64,000 bases of DNA from Larix kaempferi (taxonomy: Eukaryota; Streptophyta; Pinopsida; Pinales; Pinaceae), in NCBI GenBank assembly GCA_027924585.1, contig BSBM01000059.1, forward strand, positions 5,270,001-5,334,000, in the 5' to 3' direction. The notes under the pieces are model-generated. The model was not told where the DNA came from and did not search any database. It saw nothing but the letters and a program-made list of their open reading frames with translations. Within the stretch, counting starts at the first letter, position 1. Each line of letters opens with the position of its first letter. The position numbers were made by a program, and so were the translations under genes. Positions 31,397 through 45,941 of the stretch are shown here, piece by piece.

Positions 31397-32000
31397 TGTT
31401 AATTTTTCGATAATTTCATTCCATTATCATTCAGGATCGCTAAGAGAATAACATGTACAACATATCAACAACATATCAATTATAAACACAATCATGCAAA
31501 CACACAAGAGACACAGAGTTTCACCAGGGAAAACCAAGAAGGTGAAAAACCCCGCATTTTCCTCAGAGCTAGAATAAACCCAAGTACAAGATCACAAGGA
31601 TCAAACCCAAAGACATGTCTCTAGCAGATGCTCCTCCTCCTCCACAAGTGCGCCACTTTCTCTCTTCGCTATGCAAGCTTGAGAAGTGAGTGAATGAATA
31701 GAATGAGGGACACACCCCTCTTATTTATACTTGACTTGACCTGCCAATTGATTCACTGGGGTTGACTTGCTAGTCAAGTCTAATAACCCACCCACATGAC
31801 CTAATCAGGGCCGACCCCTCATTGGTGGTCTAAGAACCCATCAATACAAATGATGACACTTGTCAATACACATGATAACACTTCCAAATACAAATGACGA
31901 CACTTCCAATCAGAGGAATAATACATCTCTATGGGATATACAATAAAGTACAAATGTAATACATAGAAGAATATCTTCTAAGGTTACAAATACATCAACA
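31397..32000 (-). repeat. 5' LTR of the minus-strand Copia element, copy B
   Basis: Matches 3629-4232; TATA box at 31721-31729, 22-bp x 3 subrepeat at 31843-31908. Confidence 0.7.
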
Positions 32001-32168
32001 AGAGCAAACATCAAGGAGAAAGGATCAGGGATCTGAAAGGTAAAGCATCTATCTACTCGATCTCTAATCAGATCTAGGAAAGTATTCTATATTCTGTCCT
32101 ATTTGTTCTAGACTTACATTAAGCTAGGAAGATCAGGCCTTGAGTCCGCTCTTGGTAGATTGTCCGTC
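32001..32168 (+). repeat. Ty3/gypsy LTR-end/leader fragment, copy B
   Basis: Matches 4233-4400; inverted relative to about 34408-34558. Confidence 0.5.
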
Positions 32169-32331
32169 AAACATATGTATAGGACCAATGGATCTGTTGG
32201 CGTTATTTTAGGCAAAGGAAGGTGCAAAGTGTGCAATAATACACCACCGAGTTTAGGAAGATGGCTATCATGTTGGGTATCTTACCCGATAACCCAAATG
32301 TACTCCTCAAGTATTTGGGACGGTTACATAG

Positions 32332-32802
32332 TCACATACGGAGGCAGGTGATTTTCTTCAATCCCACCATAAGGAAGATAAAGGTATGAAAAAACTCTTC
32401 CACATCAAGATCCAAGTCAAGAAGACCAAGATTGATGATCTATTCGATTCTGGTTCATAGGAAAACCTCATAGCAAAGGATTGGGTAGGTAAGCTTGGAT
32501 TGGAAGTACATGATCATTCCAGTCCCTACCCATTTGGATGGATAAATAAGGATGTAGAACTCAGAGTCATGAAACATAAGAAGATCAAGTTCGGAATAAG
32601 TGCAGAGTACGTTGATGACGTCGAGGTAAACGTAGTACCCCTAGATGTTTGTGGTGTAGTGTTTGGAATCCCCTACATGTATATGAGGGATGGGATATTC
32701 ATGAGGAGAGGCAACCAACATTGCTTGATCAAGGATGAGAAATCCTTCAACATTAACATGCACAAAGGTAAATCAAAGATCTCTTGGGTAAGTGCCGATT
32801 GA
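32332..32802 (+). pseudogene. Ty3/gypsy protease fragment, copy B
   Basis: Matches 4564-5034: DSG at 32446-32454, in-frame TAG at 32458-32460, same frameshift just before 32386. Confidence 0.75.
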
Positions 32803-34386
32803 GTGAAAAAATTGATCTCCATGGCTGGTACGTGGAAGAACTACAATGCCCTCAGGATGCAGTGCAGGAAAATAACGACAACTGCCATGTTTTAAGACGT
32901 CGGAACACGTCTCTAACTTAACACACAAGTTACTAAAAATTTTAACCTAGTTCTACCGTTAATTTTATCTGGATGGTTAGGTGAATACATGAGGTGAGTA
33001 CATAAACGTAAACATAATGCAAACCCTAACTACAAGAAAAATGCACTCTTTCTCTTGATGGAATCTATGTACGGGAAGGAGAGATCTTTTTCCAATGGTC
33101 TCACAAATCATTAAATTTCAACAACACTCTCAATCTACCAAAAATGATAATGAAAGCACTCTTTTTGTTTTGCAAGCAAAACATGGAAATCAACAACACA
33201 TCAAATCCAAATCAAAGCACTTCTTTTTGTCTTTTTTAATTAAAATGAACCTAAATGATGAAAAAGGAGAATCTCTATCTAGAGCACACTAACTTTTCAA
33301 TTTTCACAATGATAACCTAAAAGCATGAAAACCAAAGATGCATATAACTCCTTCAAGCATGGAATCACTTTTGAAAAAATTGGACTACACTTGGATTTTC
33401 CAAGAAAGTGAATGACTCATAATTCGAGAAAAATGCAAACGATTAATTCTCTTTCCAAACTTTCTGAATTCCAATGCATGAAACAATTTTTACAACAATT
33501 CTCAAATGAGCTTGAAAACGGTAAAAATGAAGCACCTTTAATTTTTCCAATGATATGCCAAGACGAAACTTGATAACGATGATGCTTTTAAGTGTAAATG
33601 GATGAAAAGAAAGACTACTTGCAGCACTCTAATCACTTGGAAATTCTCAAAGAAATGACAAGCACTCCAATGACCTAAAAACACAAAAATCACTCGAAAA
33701 GATCAAATGCAAGCCAACCAAAGATAACTAATCTCAACAATAGTTTGGGAGCGGATATAGCATGCTGGATAGATCTAGTGAGGTGATCAGGAAGAACGAG
33801 ATGGAGTGGATGACCGTGGGGGATTGAAATTTCCCACCACTTCAATTGAAATCACTTGATAAAAAAGACCCAAAGACCAACACAAGCAAACCAAATGAAA
33901 CACTGTTGAATAAAAGGACCTCTGCCTGGAAGATACAGTGCAGAGATGTCTACTGATCAATCCAAAAATCAAAATTTGGAGAAGAAGAGCCCAAGCCCTA
34001 AGCTTGAAAACTCGGCGCAGGCTGTGGTTAGGCACAGAGCGCCCAACGCAGGTTGCAAGAAGGGGAAAAGCGTCGGCGGCGTAGACTGTCAAATAGGCAA
34101 AAGCGTCGGTGGCGCAGTATCCTCAGAAGAAAAAAGTGCTCTGGATAAACATGCGCACTGGGTACACTACCCAGGTGCGTCGGGCGAATAAATCAGTGCA
34201 AACAAGGAAAAAATCCAAGCAATGATCAAGTAAATGGACTGAAAATGGTTTTGCAGACCTAGAGAAAGTCAACAAACTCCTAAAGGAAAGAAGCTGATGC
34301 TGAAAATAGGCTCAAGAGGCAAAGTAATGGCTCATTAAGAAAATCAAGAATAACACACTCAAACTTGAAATCAAAACAAATGTATG

Positions 34387-37277
34387 TCCCCAGTACGATC
34401 GCCGGATTTGTTATTGGACAATCTACTTGAGCGGACGCGAGCCAGATCTCCCTAGTTCAATGTGAATCTAGAACAAATAAGGACAGAATACAAAGCTACT
34501 TTCTTAGATCTACTTAGATATCAAGTACTTAGACATCTTACCTTCGGATTGTAGATCTTCTTCCTCGTTGTTGCTCCAAGCTCTGCGGTCGTCAAATCCG
34601 TAACTGCAAGACATGTCAAAACATGTGGAAACAATACAAGCAGTAAAACATGTCTAAACAATAATTGATCTAAGTAAACAGTTAAGGAAGTAAACTACAA
34701 ACATTACCAACACAATAACATTCGTGGAAAGAGTTCATATTACTGTAAAAAAGAGGGAAATACAATGTAGAGAGATGATTACAACCTAAGCCTTAATGCT
34801 ACAATCCTCCTCCAACAAGCCAAGCCAATGCCCCCAAAGGAAGTGTGAGTCTCCCAATAGATGGATAGGGATCCCCTAAGGTAATTTCACCAGCATGTAA
34901 GTGCCATGGACTTCCTCCCCTTGGAATGGAGAGGGGCCTTGTATTTATAGGACCAAGTGGATAGAGTAGGTTGAGGATCATGGAGAGAGGGCTAAGGGAT
35001 CTGTTGTCACCTAACCTGTAGTTACCCCTATGGATGTATCCACTCATGGATGGCAATAGGGAAGGGAAAATCAAAGGTGCAACCACGATCACCTCGACCT
35101 CCAATGGATTGGTTGTCACGCCAGTCGAGGCAACCTTCACTTTATGTTGTCTAGCCCAGACAACAAAGGGGGAGACCCGATCTACTCCCGACAGGAGAGA
35201 TCAAAACCAAGACACCAAATCAAGTTAATTCTAAATGAAGTAAGGTGTATGGTTCATCCTAGACCTTAGGGTGAAGTCACAAGACAAGTGAGGGATTCAA
35301 AGAGTGTAGCTTTGGTTCATAGTTGATGTGGGAGTGACTTATAATATTTGAAATGAGATCTAGGATTAGAGTACTAGTTCAATATTGGAAAATCCACTGC
35401 CTTGGGAATCGTGTCCAATGCAGGGTAGTTTAAGGGTTAAATTGGGGATAACTAGTACAAGTGACAAGCTTGACCATGATACATGATGGCATCAAGGGTT
35501 TAGTTCACCACACAAGGTCAAACCACAAGTTAATCCAACAATCTAGGAAAGTCGAATTGACTTGGAGAGAAACCAATGCCTTGGGAATTGGGATAATGGA
35601 GTCAAAGTAGGGTTGACTTGTTGTTAAAGACTCCTATGGCATGAGACAAGTGGGCGATTAAGGTCTTGATGGATGAATAGGTCTAGATCTAGGTTTGACC
35701 AAAGTGGACCACAATCCCTTAAAATAAGGGATGCTATCCCCAAGGCAAGATTTGACAAGGTGACACACTAGACCTAGGTTTTGAATTATTCCCGTTCCAA
35801 ATCCACTGAAATCTCAAGTACCCTTGTCCTAGAAGTGGACAAACTCCCTTCTCCCAGGTGGTGTGACTTTACCCAAGGAAGCCTAAAAGTGGGGTAAATG
35901 GGGTTAAGACAAGTCCGATGACATCCAAACTTTAGATCCGGGTAGGTTAGTCAAGTAGGAGTGTGGATCTATAATTTCACGGCAATCCGACGGCTAGATC
36001 TTACTAGATCTGAGTTTAAATATACCAAGTGGTCCAAAATGGGGATTAAATCCCTTAAAATGTGGAATAGGGCCCACAAGGTATAAATCAGAAAAGTGAC
36101 AATCTGGGGGTAGGTTATTTGATGTGTAGATTATGAATCAAGCGGGATCTCAACTACCCACCACCTAGATCTAGGCCAACTCACCCTCACCAATAAGTGC
36201 GCCTTGCTTGGGAGAGCTAGTTTGGCTTGGGAAGAGGGTCAAACGGAAGCCAATCCTCACCAAACTATAGATCCGGGAATACGTGGATGCTATAGAGGTG
36301 GGTTTTCAATATTATGCCCAACCACCCACTAGATCTAAGTAGATCTGAGAAAATATAAAATGAGGGTTTTGAAATAATTAGGGTTTTATCAATTTGGATC
36401 AAGATAAGAGAAACAAACCTGTGGATCTTACCTGGGTAACCTTGTAGATGCCTTGATGATGATGATCTATGCAAACCCGATCAATTTGAGAAGCTTTGAG
36501 GCAGTTCTCTATGCAATCGATTTAGTCCAAGAAGCCAATGCGCCCTCTCTCCTGCACAACAAACGTCAACAATATCAGATTTGATGTAATCAAGAGATAA
36601 GACTAATGCCACAACAGAAGTAACAGAAAGATAGCATAGATCACAATGATGCTAATGATAACCCTCTGATACAAGCAAATGCCAAGAAAGTCGATTTGAA
36701 GAAGCCTTGCAAAATCGCCCTTGTTGAACTCGCCCTCCTGTAGACAAACAATGATTTCCAAAAATAGATAGATCTTACCACAAATTCCAAATGCTAGGTT
36801 GCAATAGACTTTCCAATCACCATCTAAGAACACCAGATGTAAAGGAGACCACAAGAATTTCCACAAGAAAGTTTTTCTATACCAATAATCCAAGAGCCAA
36901 AGACCCCTTACAATGAGAAGCTCTCTCCTTTAAATAGGAAGGAGAGGCATCAAAATCCTAACCACTTTTTGAATGAGTGGCTAAGATTAAAAGATACAAA
37001 TGTCTAATCAATGGTTGAGATGAGCTCAACAATAAAATACATGGATCACTAATAAAATATTATATGAGTGGACAAAATCGCCCTAGAAGAGGGGAATCCC
37101 ACCAAATCATGATGACAAAATATAATAAGGGGCTTATGGTGGGTCAAAGGGGTAATTTTATCCCTTCTTGGTCAATCCCCATAGCACAATAATCATAAAA
37201 TAATCATCAATATACCAAATCGTGCCTCCATGGTCAAATCGTAGGCCTCAAAAAGACCTCAGAAATCATCAGAAAGT
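34387..37277 (-). repeat. LTR-like block with primer-site-like motif, minus orientation, copy B
   Basis: Matches 6619-9509; the inverted-repeat part is 34996-37277. Primer-site-like motif 34387-34406, TATA-like site 36929-36936. Differs from copy A at 36615. Confidence 0.5.
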
Positions 37278-40107
37278 GCCATAAGTGATGGATGCAGGCC
37301 CCGATGAAGCTGAAACTGCTGGAGGAGGTGTGGAAGACCCCGATCTATCATCACTGATCATCCCATGTCATAACATTGCCTCAGTATCCCAAATCGATTT
37401 CCTCAATAGCCATTTCTACCAATCCTGAAATGCCTCGGGAAGCATGAAACTGCCCCAAACTGACTCCTGGAGTGCCTGCGCTGTCAAGGTGAGGGCACCA
37501 GTGTGTCCGGGAGGGGGGTAATATGGTAAAAAAAAGTGGCTGGACCACCCCCTCCATCATCAGCGCCCTAGGTCAACCGGATAAAAATCACATCTGCTCT
37601 GACAGGGCCTCCGACAGACCAAAACTGCACTGGGATAGCCTACTGAGGCTCAATCATCACTTTAAGTGCCCGGAACTGAAAACAAACTGTCTCATCGGAC
37701 TCAGAAGGTCCAAATCCATCCAAAATGTGTACTCATACACCATATGAGTCTCTGCATGATCAAAATATATATCCAATATACCGGAACAGGGCCAATAATA
37801 ATAATCTGTAAATGATCAAATACTGCTGTAAACCAAGAATCATCATCATAACCCTGTAGCTGCTGCATAGAATCATCATGTATGTACACATAGACCATAT
37901 ATCATCTATCCATATCATCATAGGGTCCAACCATCTCATGTCCTATGGTTGACCTTGGTCAGACTAGGCCTAACCAAGTCAGCATGACCCAATATAACTC
38001 AGACCATCATCATAAGCTGCTGCAAAGTGTCAAAGGTTAATGCATGCTCTACAACTTATTCAAATAACAATTATAACACAAAGTAATCATTACTGGCGAT
38101 CTAAATCCAAATATATAGTGTCATTAATTATTATTATTACTCAGACCAGACTTTCAAGATCATACTCACTTCATAGCTGTGATCAGTTTGTTAGTGAAGG
38201 GTGAAGGTTAAAATAACTGGCTAGGCTAAGGGATGACTTGACTGACTTAACTTTGTGACACTTTGGAAAGGGAAAGGGAATACACACCATAGTATATACT
38301 GAATGAGTAATAACACAGGGAATGGCGGTGTCTCACAAATGGATGAGTTGTTCAAAGAGGGTTTATTCACCTTTAACATATGCGCACAATCCATAATACA
38401 AATGAGGCCAGCAATCGTTTTGATATAACGTTTAAGTTCCATTGCTTTTAAGCCTGAAGTTTCCATAGCCTTGGTCTATGTGTGTTTATAAACACATTGC
38501 ATAGATTTACATTTATTTTAGGCTTTCTATTGCAGGTGTGTTTTTAAGGCACTTGTTTACCTGAGCACTTCTAGGTGTGTCATGGACAGCTTGTTTACCT
38601 AGGTATTTATTTTTCCAAAAGATATAACATTTTATTTTCATGGCCATTTTCATTTGGCATGCCTTTCATTCATGTGTGTTTAGAAACACATTGCATGAAT
38701 GGGCTTTTTATACAAGATATAGCATTTCATTTTCCAGATTTTGTATACATGGCAGCACTAAAAGTTTCAGGTTTAGCCAACACAACTTTAGTGACTAGGG
38801 GGAATTCCAAGGAACTCCAACTCACCATAGGTAAGTTTTGTCACCAACTCAGAGCCGAGACACAATAAACAGGGAAGCTCATCCAATATAGAGGCTACAG
38901 TGGGGAAAAGTCCTCCATGCCACTATTCAAGTAGTAAGTCAGGGTGATAAACTAAAAAGGTAGGCAATGGATGGATGAAGACAATGAATAATGGAGCCAA
39001 CACTAGCAAGCCAAGGTATGGTGGAATGATCACCTCTATTCTCCCTAAGGAGGGTAAAACCAATGAGTATGAATAGTGAACTTCTAAGTCTGAGTAGGGA
39101 CAAATATAATATATATATAATAAAATCAACCAGGTCCACATATCTATATGATCGCCAGATCATGATACTAAGTGCTAAGACATGCTATAAGAATAAGTAT
39201 AAAAGCAATATAACCATAACACAATGATATACCTGCTGAGTCATATACCTGAATGCTCATCAACCTGTACCATCATATGTCCTCTGAAATTGCTGCTGTA
39301 ACTCTGGGCACTACTGACTGCTCTGTACCAATGGTATAATGGCTACATCGGTCATCTCTCTGAGTGTCCTGAGACTTAGTCATGGCATGGGGAATATACA
39401 CTGTTGTCCACAATCTGATAGTGATCCAATGTAGATGCTCATCTCAGCATCTCAAATGTAAGGAAACTGGCTGAATAGTGTACTGGCATCAGAAAAATAA
39501 TGCATGGTAGCCCGGCTACTATGTATGTGATAACAGGATCCTCCCCTGAGGTTAGGGAACCGTAGGACAACTCACCTAGGAGTTAGGGATAGGGATCCAC
39601 CTCATCCAACTTCTAGAAATCGCTCGAAAGATACCTTTATCCCAATTAACCAACTCCAGTGCAAGCTGCATGAGGGAAACCTGCATCAGGGAAGGGAAGC
39701 GCAGGCTGCACAAAGGCATCCTGTGTCGCCGGCATAGTTTGGAAGAGTTCATTCTGCGCCGGGCCTAGTTGGGCACTTCTTTCTCAAAGACAACATGTGC
39801 CGGCCCAACTAGAAATGTGGACAAAGGGCATCAACTTGCTCTAACTGACTTGCTTGATCATGGAGACTTCAGGGATCAAGGCATTGAGTTAACAAGGGAA
39901 TCATGATGGCGAGATTTAGGTGTAACACTTCATAATGGTTTTGAATAACAAAGTTAACATGGCCATAATGATTAGAAACAGTATCTTTAATCTGGTTGCC
40001 ATCAATTTGAGTATCAAAACAATTATGAAGTTTCTCATTTTCAATAAAAGGATTAGAATATAATTTACATACAATCAGTTGTTGTTGATCATGGAATTCA
40101 CGACAAG

Positions 40108-40418
40108 GCTGCGGGGAATCACTCTAGCCCCCTTCGCTTCGCTCCCAATTCACGATCCCGGAGGAAGAGTTGAGGAATTGATCTCGGGATTGCGATTCCT
40201 CTTCGCTTCCTCTCGGGATCGATTTTGTAATTCGTAAATCCGGGGCAAAAAAAACGATCCCTGGTTTTTGAGGAATCGCTGAGGGAGCAATGAGGGATCG
40301 ATGCTCCTAGAGCGATCCCTTATCGCTCCCTCAACGATCCTGAACCAAAAAAATCGCTCCTGAAAAAGCTCCCTGAGCGATTCTGCGGGCTAAGCGGACT
40401 TGAGTCCGATTTTTCTCA
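40108..40418. repeat. GC-rich foldback, copy B
   Basis: Matches 12340-12650; the main hairpin is at 40281-40332. One substitution at 40265. Confidence 0.5.
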
Positions 40419-40853
40419 AATTTTCAAAAACAAATTGTTTTTTAGTGATTGGATAGGGTTCATTTAGGCAAATAAACACTATTAAACTCCATTTGGACTC
40501 ATTCTATTCCTCATTTCATTGATTTCACTTCCCTTGCTAGGGCTTTGAGTGGGTTTACTAGTTGTTTGAGAGCAAATTTGTGGGAGCTTGGAGGGGAGAT
40601 TGAAGCGGAGATTGAAAGCTTCTATTTGTGAGAGCTTGGAAGGGAGATTGAAGGCTCCCATAGAGACATTCAACCACCATTGAAGAGCTAAAGAGGTAGG
40701 CTCTAAAAACCCAATATTTGTTTGCTTTTGAAAAAATATTTCACTATGTTAAATTTAAACCTTGCAATGTTCTCTTCTCCTACTCTTTCCAATTTCTTAT
40801 TCTTCATCATTCTATTGCAGGCAACAAGTGACTCTCATCTTGAATTAAGAAAC

Positions 40854-41024
40854 ATGATGGGTATGTGGTTTTGGATTGTGTTTCCGCTTCTTCTCATTAT
40901 GATGGTGTTGGGAAGCAAATATGGTGGTGGTAGTGATGAGGGGGAAGAGGTAGAGAGTGACACATACTGTGGAGAAGAGGAGGAAGGGGAAGAGGGTGAT
41001 GATGATGAGATTGAGAGTGATTAG
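40854..41024 (+). CDS. Possible small peptide, copy B (hypothetical)
   Basis: Identical in translation to 13086-13256, with the same upstream donor (40696) and acceptor (40820). Confidence 0.25.
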   Translation: MMGMWFWIVFPLLLIMMVLGSKYGGGSDEGEEVESDTYCGEEEEGEEGDDDEIESD

Positions 41025-41078
41025 AGGCAAAAACAAAAAAGACACAACACCTTTGTGGAAGTGTGTGACAAGTATTGG

Positions 41079-41272
41079 GGGAGGGAGAGGGGGTGGAACC
41101 ACAAAGCTTACATGACCCCATTGTAATAAAACTTACACAGGTTCATATATGGGAGGGAGAGGGGGTGGAACCACAAAGCTTACATGACCCCATTGTAATA
41201 AAACTTACACAGGTTCATATACCACAAAGCTTACATGACCCCATTGTAATAAAACTTACACAGGTTCATATA
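41079..41272. repeat. 72-bp minisatellite, copy B
   Basis: Same 2.7 units and same headless third unit as 13311-13504, so the expansion predates the 27.8-kb duplication. Confidence 0.9.
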
Positions 41273-42000
41273 CCCGGGTGAGAAAGCATTTGTGTGGGAT
41301 TATACCATGCGATGAAGGTAAGTCTACTGGAGACAAAACCTGTGACAAAGTGTCAGCTAAAGAGAGAAATAAATACAAGATTGAAGAAGAGGCCGCTCAA
41401 TGTTAGGATATCTCATCATTTAGTATGTACTTTGCATGCACTTTGCATGCATGCATGCATCTGCATGCTGCCCAGTCACCAGTTTGATGCCTCCGGCACC
41501 TAGTCCCTAGTTTTCCAGCACCCGGGAGCTTCTTTCCACTCAGTCTTAGCCCTCCTACTGCTTAGTGCACCCAGCATGCACCTACCACCTGAGAGGGGTG
41601 CCTTTTCTCACCTACCAGTCCAGTTCACTTCAGTTAGCTAGTTGTCTTGCCTTGATTTAAGGCTAGACTGACTCCTAACTGCTGTCATCACTCCGATGGA
41701 CCTCCGATGAGACTTGACTACCTATTCTAAGTCCATTTAACTCCTCATGCGCCCTCCACTGAGCCTCCTTCCCTACATTAGTGCCATTACCATCAGTTGC
41801 ACTTATTACACTTAGTTAGACTCAGTTTGACACCTGGTTGATAGTGACTTGTGCATTGATGACCACCACTGATTGATGATGAGGACTCCTAGTTGGAGCC
41901 AAGCTATGCCATGCAGTATATTCGAATGACCTCCTTGACTAATTTGAATTGCTCATTCATTGTGACAGTATTGTATTGTAATTCTACTATTCTGGATTAT

Positions 42001-42322
42001 CACTAGTACGAAATGAGAGATAAGTGACAAAAAAAGACCAAAATCCGCATATAAATGACCACTTTTGAGTTGGTGACCACTGGTAGCAAATTAGTGGCCA
42101 TGTATCACGCGACCAAAAATGTGGTCATATTTAGCTTGGTCATTTATAGCTTATCTTGTGGTCATATATTTGGTCATTAATTGTCACAATCAATGACCAA
42201 ATTTATGACCACATTTTTTGTCACATGATAAATGACCGCTAATTTGCTACTAGCGATTGCCAACTCAAAAGTGGTAATTTATATGCATATTTTGGTCACT
42301 TATCTCTCATGTTGTACTGGTG
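42001..42322. mobile_element. CACTA-like foldback MITE, copy B
   Basis: Matches 14233-14554. Confidence 0.7.
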
Positions 42323-42391
42323 GTCATTTATATTCAAATTTTGGTCATTTTTTTAGTCATTTACCTCTTTTAAGTGGTTTCAGAATATAAA

Positions 42392-42463
42392 TAGGGCATG
42401 GCGGAATCGAACCACCAACCTCCTGCCTATAAGGCAGGTGCTCTACCATTGAGCTAGCACCCT
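42392..42463 (-). tRNA. tRNA-Ile(UAU)-like gene, copy B
   Basis: Identical to 14624-14695; anticodon at 42429-42431. Confidence 0.7.
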
Positions 42464-42560
42464 TAAATAGAATTCCTTATGGATTGATGGAATGTCCTAT
42501 GCTGCTCTATTCGTTCCATGATGTCCCAGTATCATATTACAGCTCCAACATACTCTTCTA

Positions 42561-42858
42561 AACTGTTAAACATATATCATCTGAAACCTTTATTTATAAA
42601 TTGTTTCATCCTATGTTTTTCCCTTTTTTCTTTTCTTTTTTTCCAATATATTTTCCTTGTTTTACTTTTTGTCATTTGAATGTTTTGATTGTCTTTCTTG
42701 TGCTATTTTAACTGTTAAATATATATCATCTGAAACATTTATTTATAAACTGTTTCATTCTATGTTTTTCCATTTTTTCTTTTCTTTTTTTCCAATATAT
42801 TTTCCTTGTTTTGCTTTTTGTCATTTGAATGTTTTGATCATCTTTCTTGTGCTATTTT
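42561..42858. repeat. 149 bp x 2 duplication, copy B
   Basis: Matches 14793-15090. Confidence 0.9.
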
Positions 42859-43267
42859 ATCCACGGAATGCATGCAATACATGCTAGTCTAGTTTAAATT
42901 GGTTGCATAATGCACAAAGAGGGAAAGAAAGTTAGAAAAAGATATAGTCACAGAGAAAGAAAGAGACCAAAAACATCTCGCCCATAGTGCCACCACTGGC
43001 CCTTCCATAGAAGGAAGAGAAAGAATGTCAAGATGAAAACAACTGCTCCAAGGCCACCAATCAGAACTCCAATTTTTTAATTGGAGTAACCTAGAAATTC
43101 AAAAAGGTTATATTATGGGGCCAGGCCAAAAAATTAGGTTTCTAAATAGAATAAAAAACCACAAGCGTGACATTGCATAGTGAAGAAAAGTACAAACCTG
43201 ATTTTGAAGATAGAGTAGAGGCACATGGGTGTTGTAAACTTGAACCACAATTAAGATTATTACCAGT

Positions 43268-43472
43268 GAAATTGCAGACATGACACTACAATCATGTTAA
43301 CTGCTACAAGAGCAATGTGAAATGAAAATGTAAGATACTATTTTAGCATTAGTCCAATTCAAAGTGAATTTCACTGCAAGCATAACACTACAATCATGTT
43401 AACTTCTAAAATATCAATGTGAAATGAAAATATAAGTTACTATTTTAGTTCTAGCTCAATTCAAAGTGAATT
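43268..43472. repeat. About 102 bp x 2 duplication, copy B
   Basis: Matches 15500-15704. Confidence 0.85.
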
Positions 43473-43562
43473 TCCTTTTAATGCATTCTAACCAAGATAT
43501 TTGTTGTTCATACAACTACATCTAGCCACCCTTTACACCAGGAAATTTGTAGATTTTACCAT

Positions 43563-43658
43563 CAATATCTCAACAACACTATACTCATTAAATTTTATAT
43601 TGGAGCATGCCAATATCTCAACAACACTATACGCATTAAATTTTATATTGTAGCATGC
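43563..43658. repeat. 48 bp x 2 duplication, copy B
   Basis: Matches 15795-15890. Confidence 0.9.
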
Positions 43659-44106
43659 GTAAGACAGTGATCAATCACCTAAATTGTACCTTTATGCAAG
43701 GTTGACCTTATCAAAATCATGATGGTTTCTTAATATAAAATTGATGACACATTAAAGCATGCTATTAGCCAAGTTTTCATGACACAGTAAGGAATCTGAT
43801 CAGATGAAAATTAACTACACTTATCTAACCTGCTAAAAAAAAGATGCCTTCTTACTTGTATTTAGCTACTTTAAATATAGCTTCCAAAATCTTTCCAGTG
43901 AGATCATTTGAGGATATATCCCTAAACACCAAGCAGGTTCCAATGTCAACAAAGCCAAACAACATTTGTATAGCTCAAAATCCAAGATATTACTAAAGAG
44001 AACATAGTTATACAACTAACCTTCCAAAAATGAAATAAACCCCTGTTAAAATGCAGTAACCAACTCTTACAGTTCTATCAAATTTGGAATCGCTGCTAAT
44101 GAAGAA

Positions 44107-44146
44107 GGATCTCTCCACCAAGTTTAGGATCTCTCCACCAAGTTTA
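44107..44146. repeat. 20 bp x 2 doublet, copy B
   Basis: Matches 16339-16378. Confidence 0.9.
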
Positions 44147-44755
44147 TTGTTTCTTATCACCTTGTTTATTAGTCAAAGGGGAGAAGTATGAGAAGAAAAA
44201 TAAGGTATAGATGCTTACATTAAGTGCAAAACAAATCGAACAAATATAGATGGCAAGAAACATTCAACTCAATATTACAGTTCACATTTTCCTTAATATT
44301 CCCAAAGTTATCCCTAAGTTTCCCGCTTGGAAAGGAAGAAAGGTATCACCTTGAATCGAGAGGTATCAGATGAGGTCCTTGATTTAGGTAAAGGCCCGGC
44401 CCTGGTTGACCCTTCCCAACTGAATGAGATGAGGTATCACCAGACATATCTCCTTGCTACTTCAACCTTATAAAAAGGGGGGGTGGACAAGGCTTTAGGA
44501 ATAATAAGAATAAGTCTGTATGGAGAAAGAAGCTATCTATATTCGCTATTACCAGACCTCGACTGATTGCGGTAAATCAATAATAAATTGGGTTATATAC
44601 TTATTTTTCATTAGGAACAATAATAGAATTATTAAATAACTCTTGCAATTAATTAATAATTTTTAATAGAGTCATTCAAATAGGTACGGTTAAATTTTGT
44701 GATTGCCTTTGTAAAAAATCCATATATCATTCCCCTTACAGATATTGAAGATTAC

Positions 44756-44872
44756 GAATTTGGCCCAAAAACTGGGAATATCCCCAGTGAGACTGTTGTT
44801 TACCAGATTCAAGTTCCATAGACTTGTCATGTTACCCAATTCACTTGGTAGCATTCCAGAGATAGACTTCAA
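44756..44872 (-). pseudogene. LRR fragment, copy B
   Basis: Matches 16988-17104. Confidence 0.6.
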
Positions 44873-45199
44873 TCATGTTATTCATGAGTAGTGTTTATTT
44901 TCTAACTTTTCACATCAATTTGCATGCCCAACAGAGCATAAAAAGTCAGACCACAGAAAGAGCAGAAAAGCTGTCAATGGTGCTTACTCTAGGATTAAAA
45001 TGATTATGGGTGACATTTTTTCTGATAGTAAGTTTGTTTTCAATCTGCTAATCTCTTGCAGAGCCATTTCATTTATATTCTCAAAATACGGTTTAGTTTC
45101 TTATGGTCACAGTATTAATTTATTAAATATATTTCAGGAAATCAGAGGCAGACTCATCACTCTCTTCAAGTTTACTGATTTGGCATTTGTCTGGTACCT

Positions 45200-45317
45200 G
45201 GTTGCCAAAGGCATTAACAGATTTTTACAAAATTGTTGTTGAATCCATAGATAGATAGGGTTGCCAAAGGCATTAAGAGATTTTTACAAAATTGTTGCTG
45301 AATCCATAGATAGATAG
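45200..45317. repeat. 59 bp x 2 duplication, copy B
   Basis: Matches 17432-17549. Confidence 0.92.
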
Positions 45318-45542
45318 AAGCAATTGCTGAGTATTGAAACTGATCATGCATGAAATATATCCCTGGATATTTGTGTTAAGTTTTCATCACATACCTTTTC
45401 ATATTGTCTTTCTATTCATTAATGATTCAATGCTTACATTTTGTGCTTCCTCTAATGAATTTTGTGTACTTCAACCCAACAGGTGCATTGACTTTGGTTC
45501 CAACATCACATCAAGGCCTGCTAAGCAGGAGGCCTGCATTAG

Positions 45543-45941
45543 ATGTATTATAAAAACCATAAATATGAATATCCTAAGAAAAGTAAAAAAAGGCATGGTC
45601 TCAGAAAGCAAGAAAGTAATTCTTCTACAAGACCTTATCTCTCAACCTTAGGGAACAGGAGGTCCTATATCTCATGTGCAACTTCTTTAGATGTATTGGG
45701 GGATGTTGTAGCTCTATCAATGGATGATACGAATCGAGAAAATAGAATTCAAGGTGCTTTGCAAATGTTTAATGGAACACAAAGGCCTTTTGTTTCCAAA
45801 AAAATCAGAAGTGAAGTGTGTGGGAAACATGAAAATGATAGAACCACACATACATATTTTCTGGGTTCTGAAATAGAATTCACTACTACAGTTGATGTAT
45901 TAGCAGGGCTTGTTCTGGGCAATAGGTTCTTGCATTTGTAG
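45543..45941 (+). CDS. Unrecognised 132-codon frame, copy B (hypothetical)
   Basis: Identical in translation to 17775-18173; no family recognised. Confidence 0.25.
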   Translation: MYYKNHKYEYPKKSKKRHGLRKQESNSSTRPYLSTLGNRRSYISCATSLDVLGDVVALSMDDTNRENRIQGALQMFNGTQRPFVSKKIRSEVCGKHENDRTTHTYFLGSEIEFTTTVDVLAGLVLGNRFLHL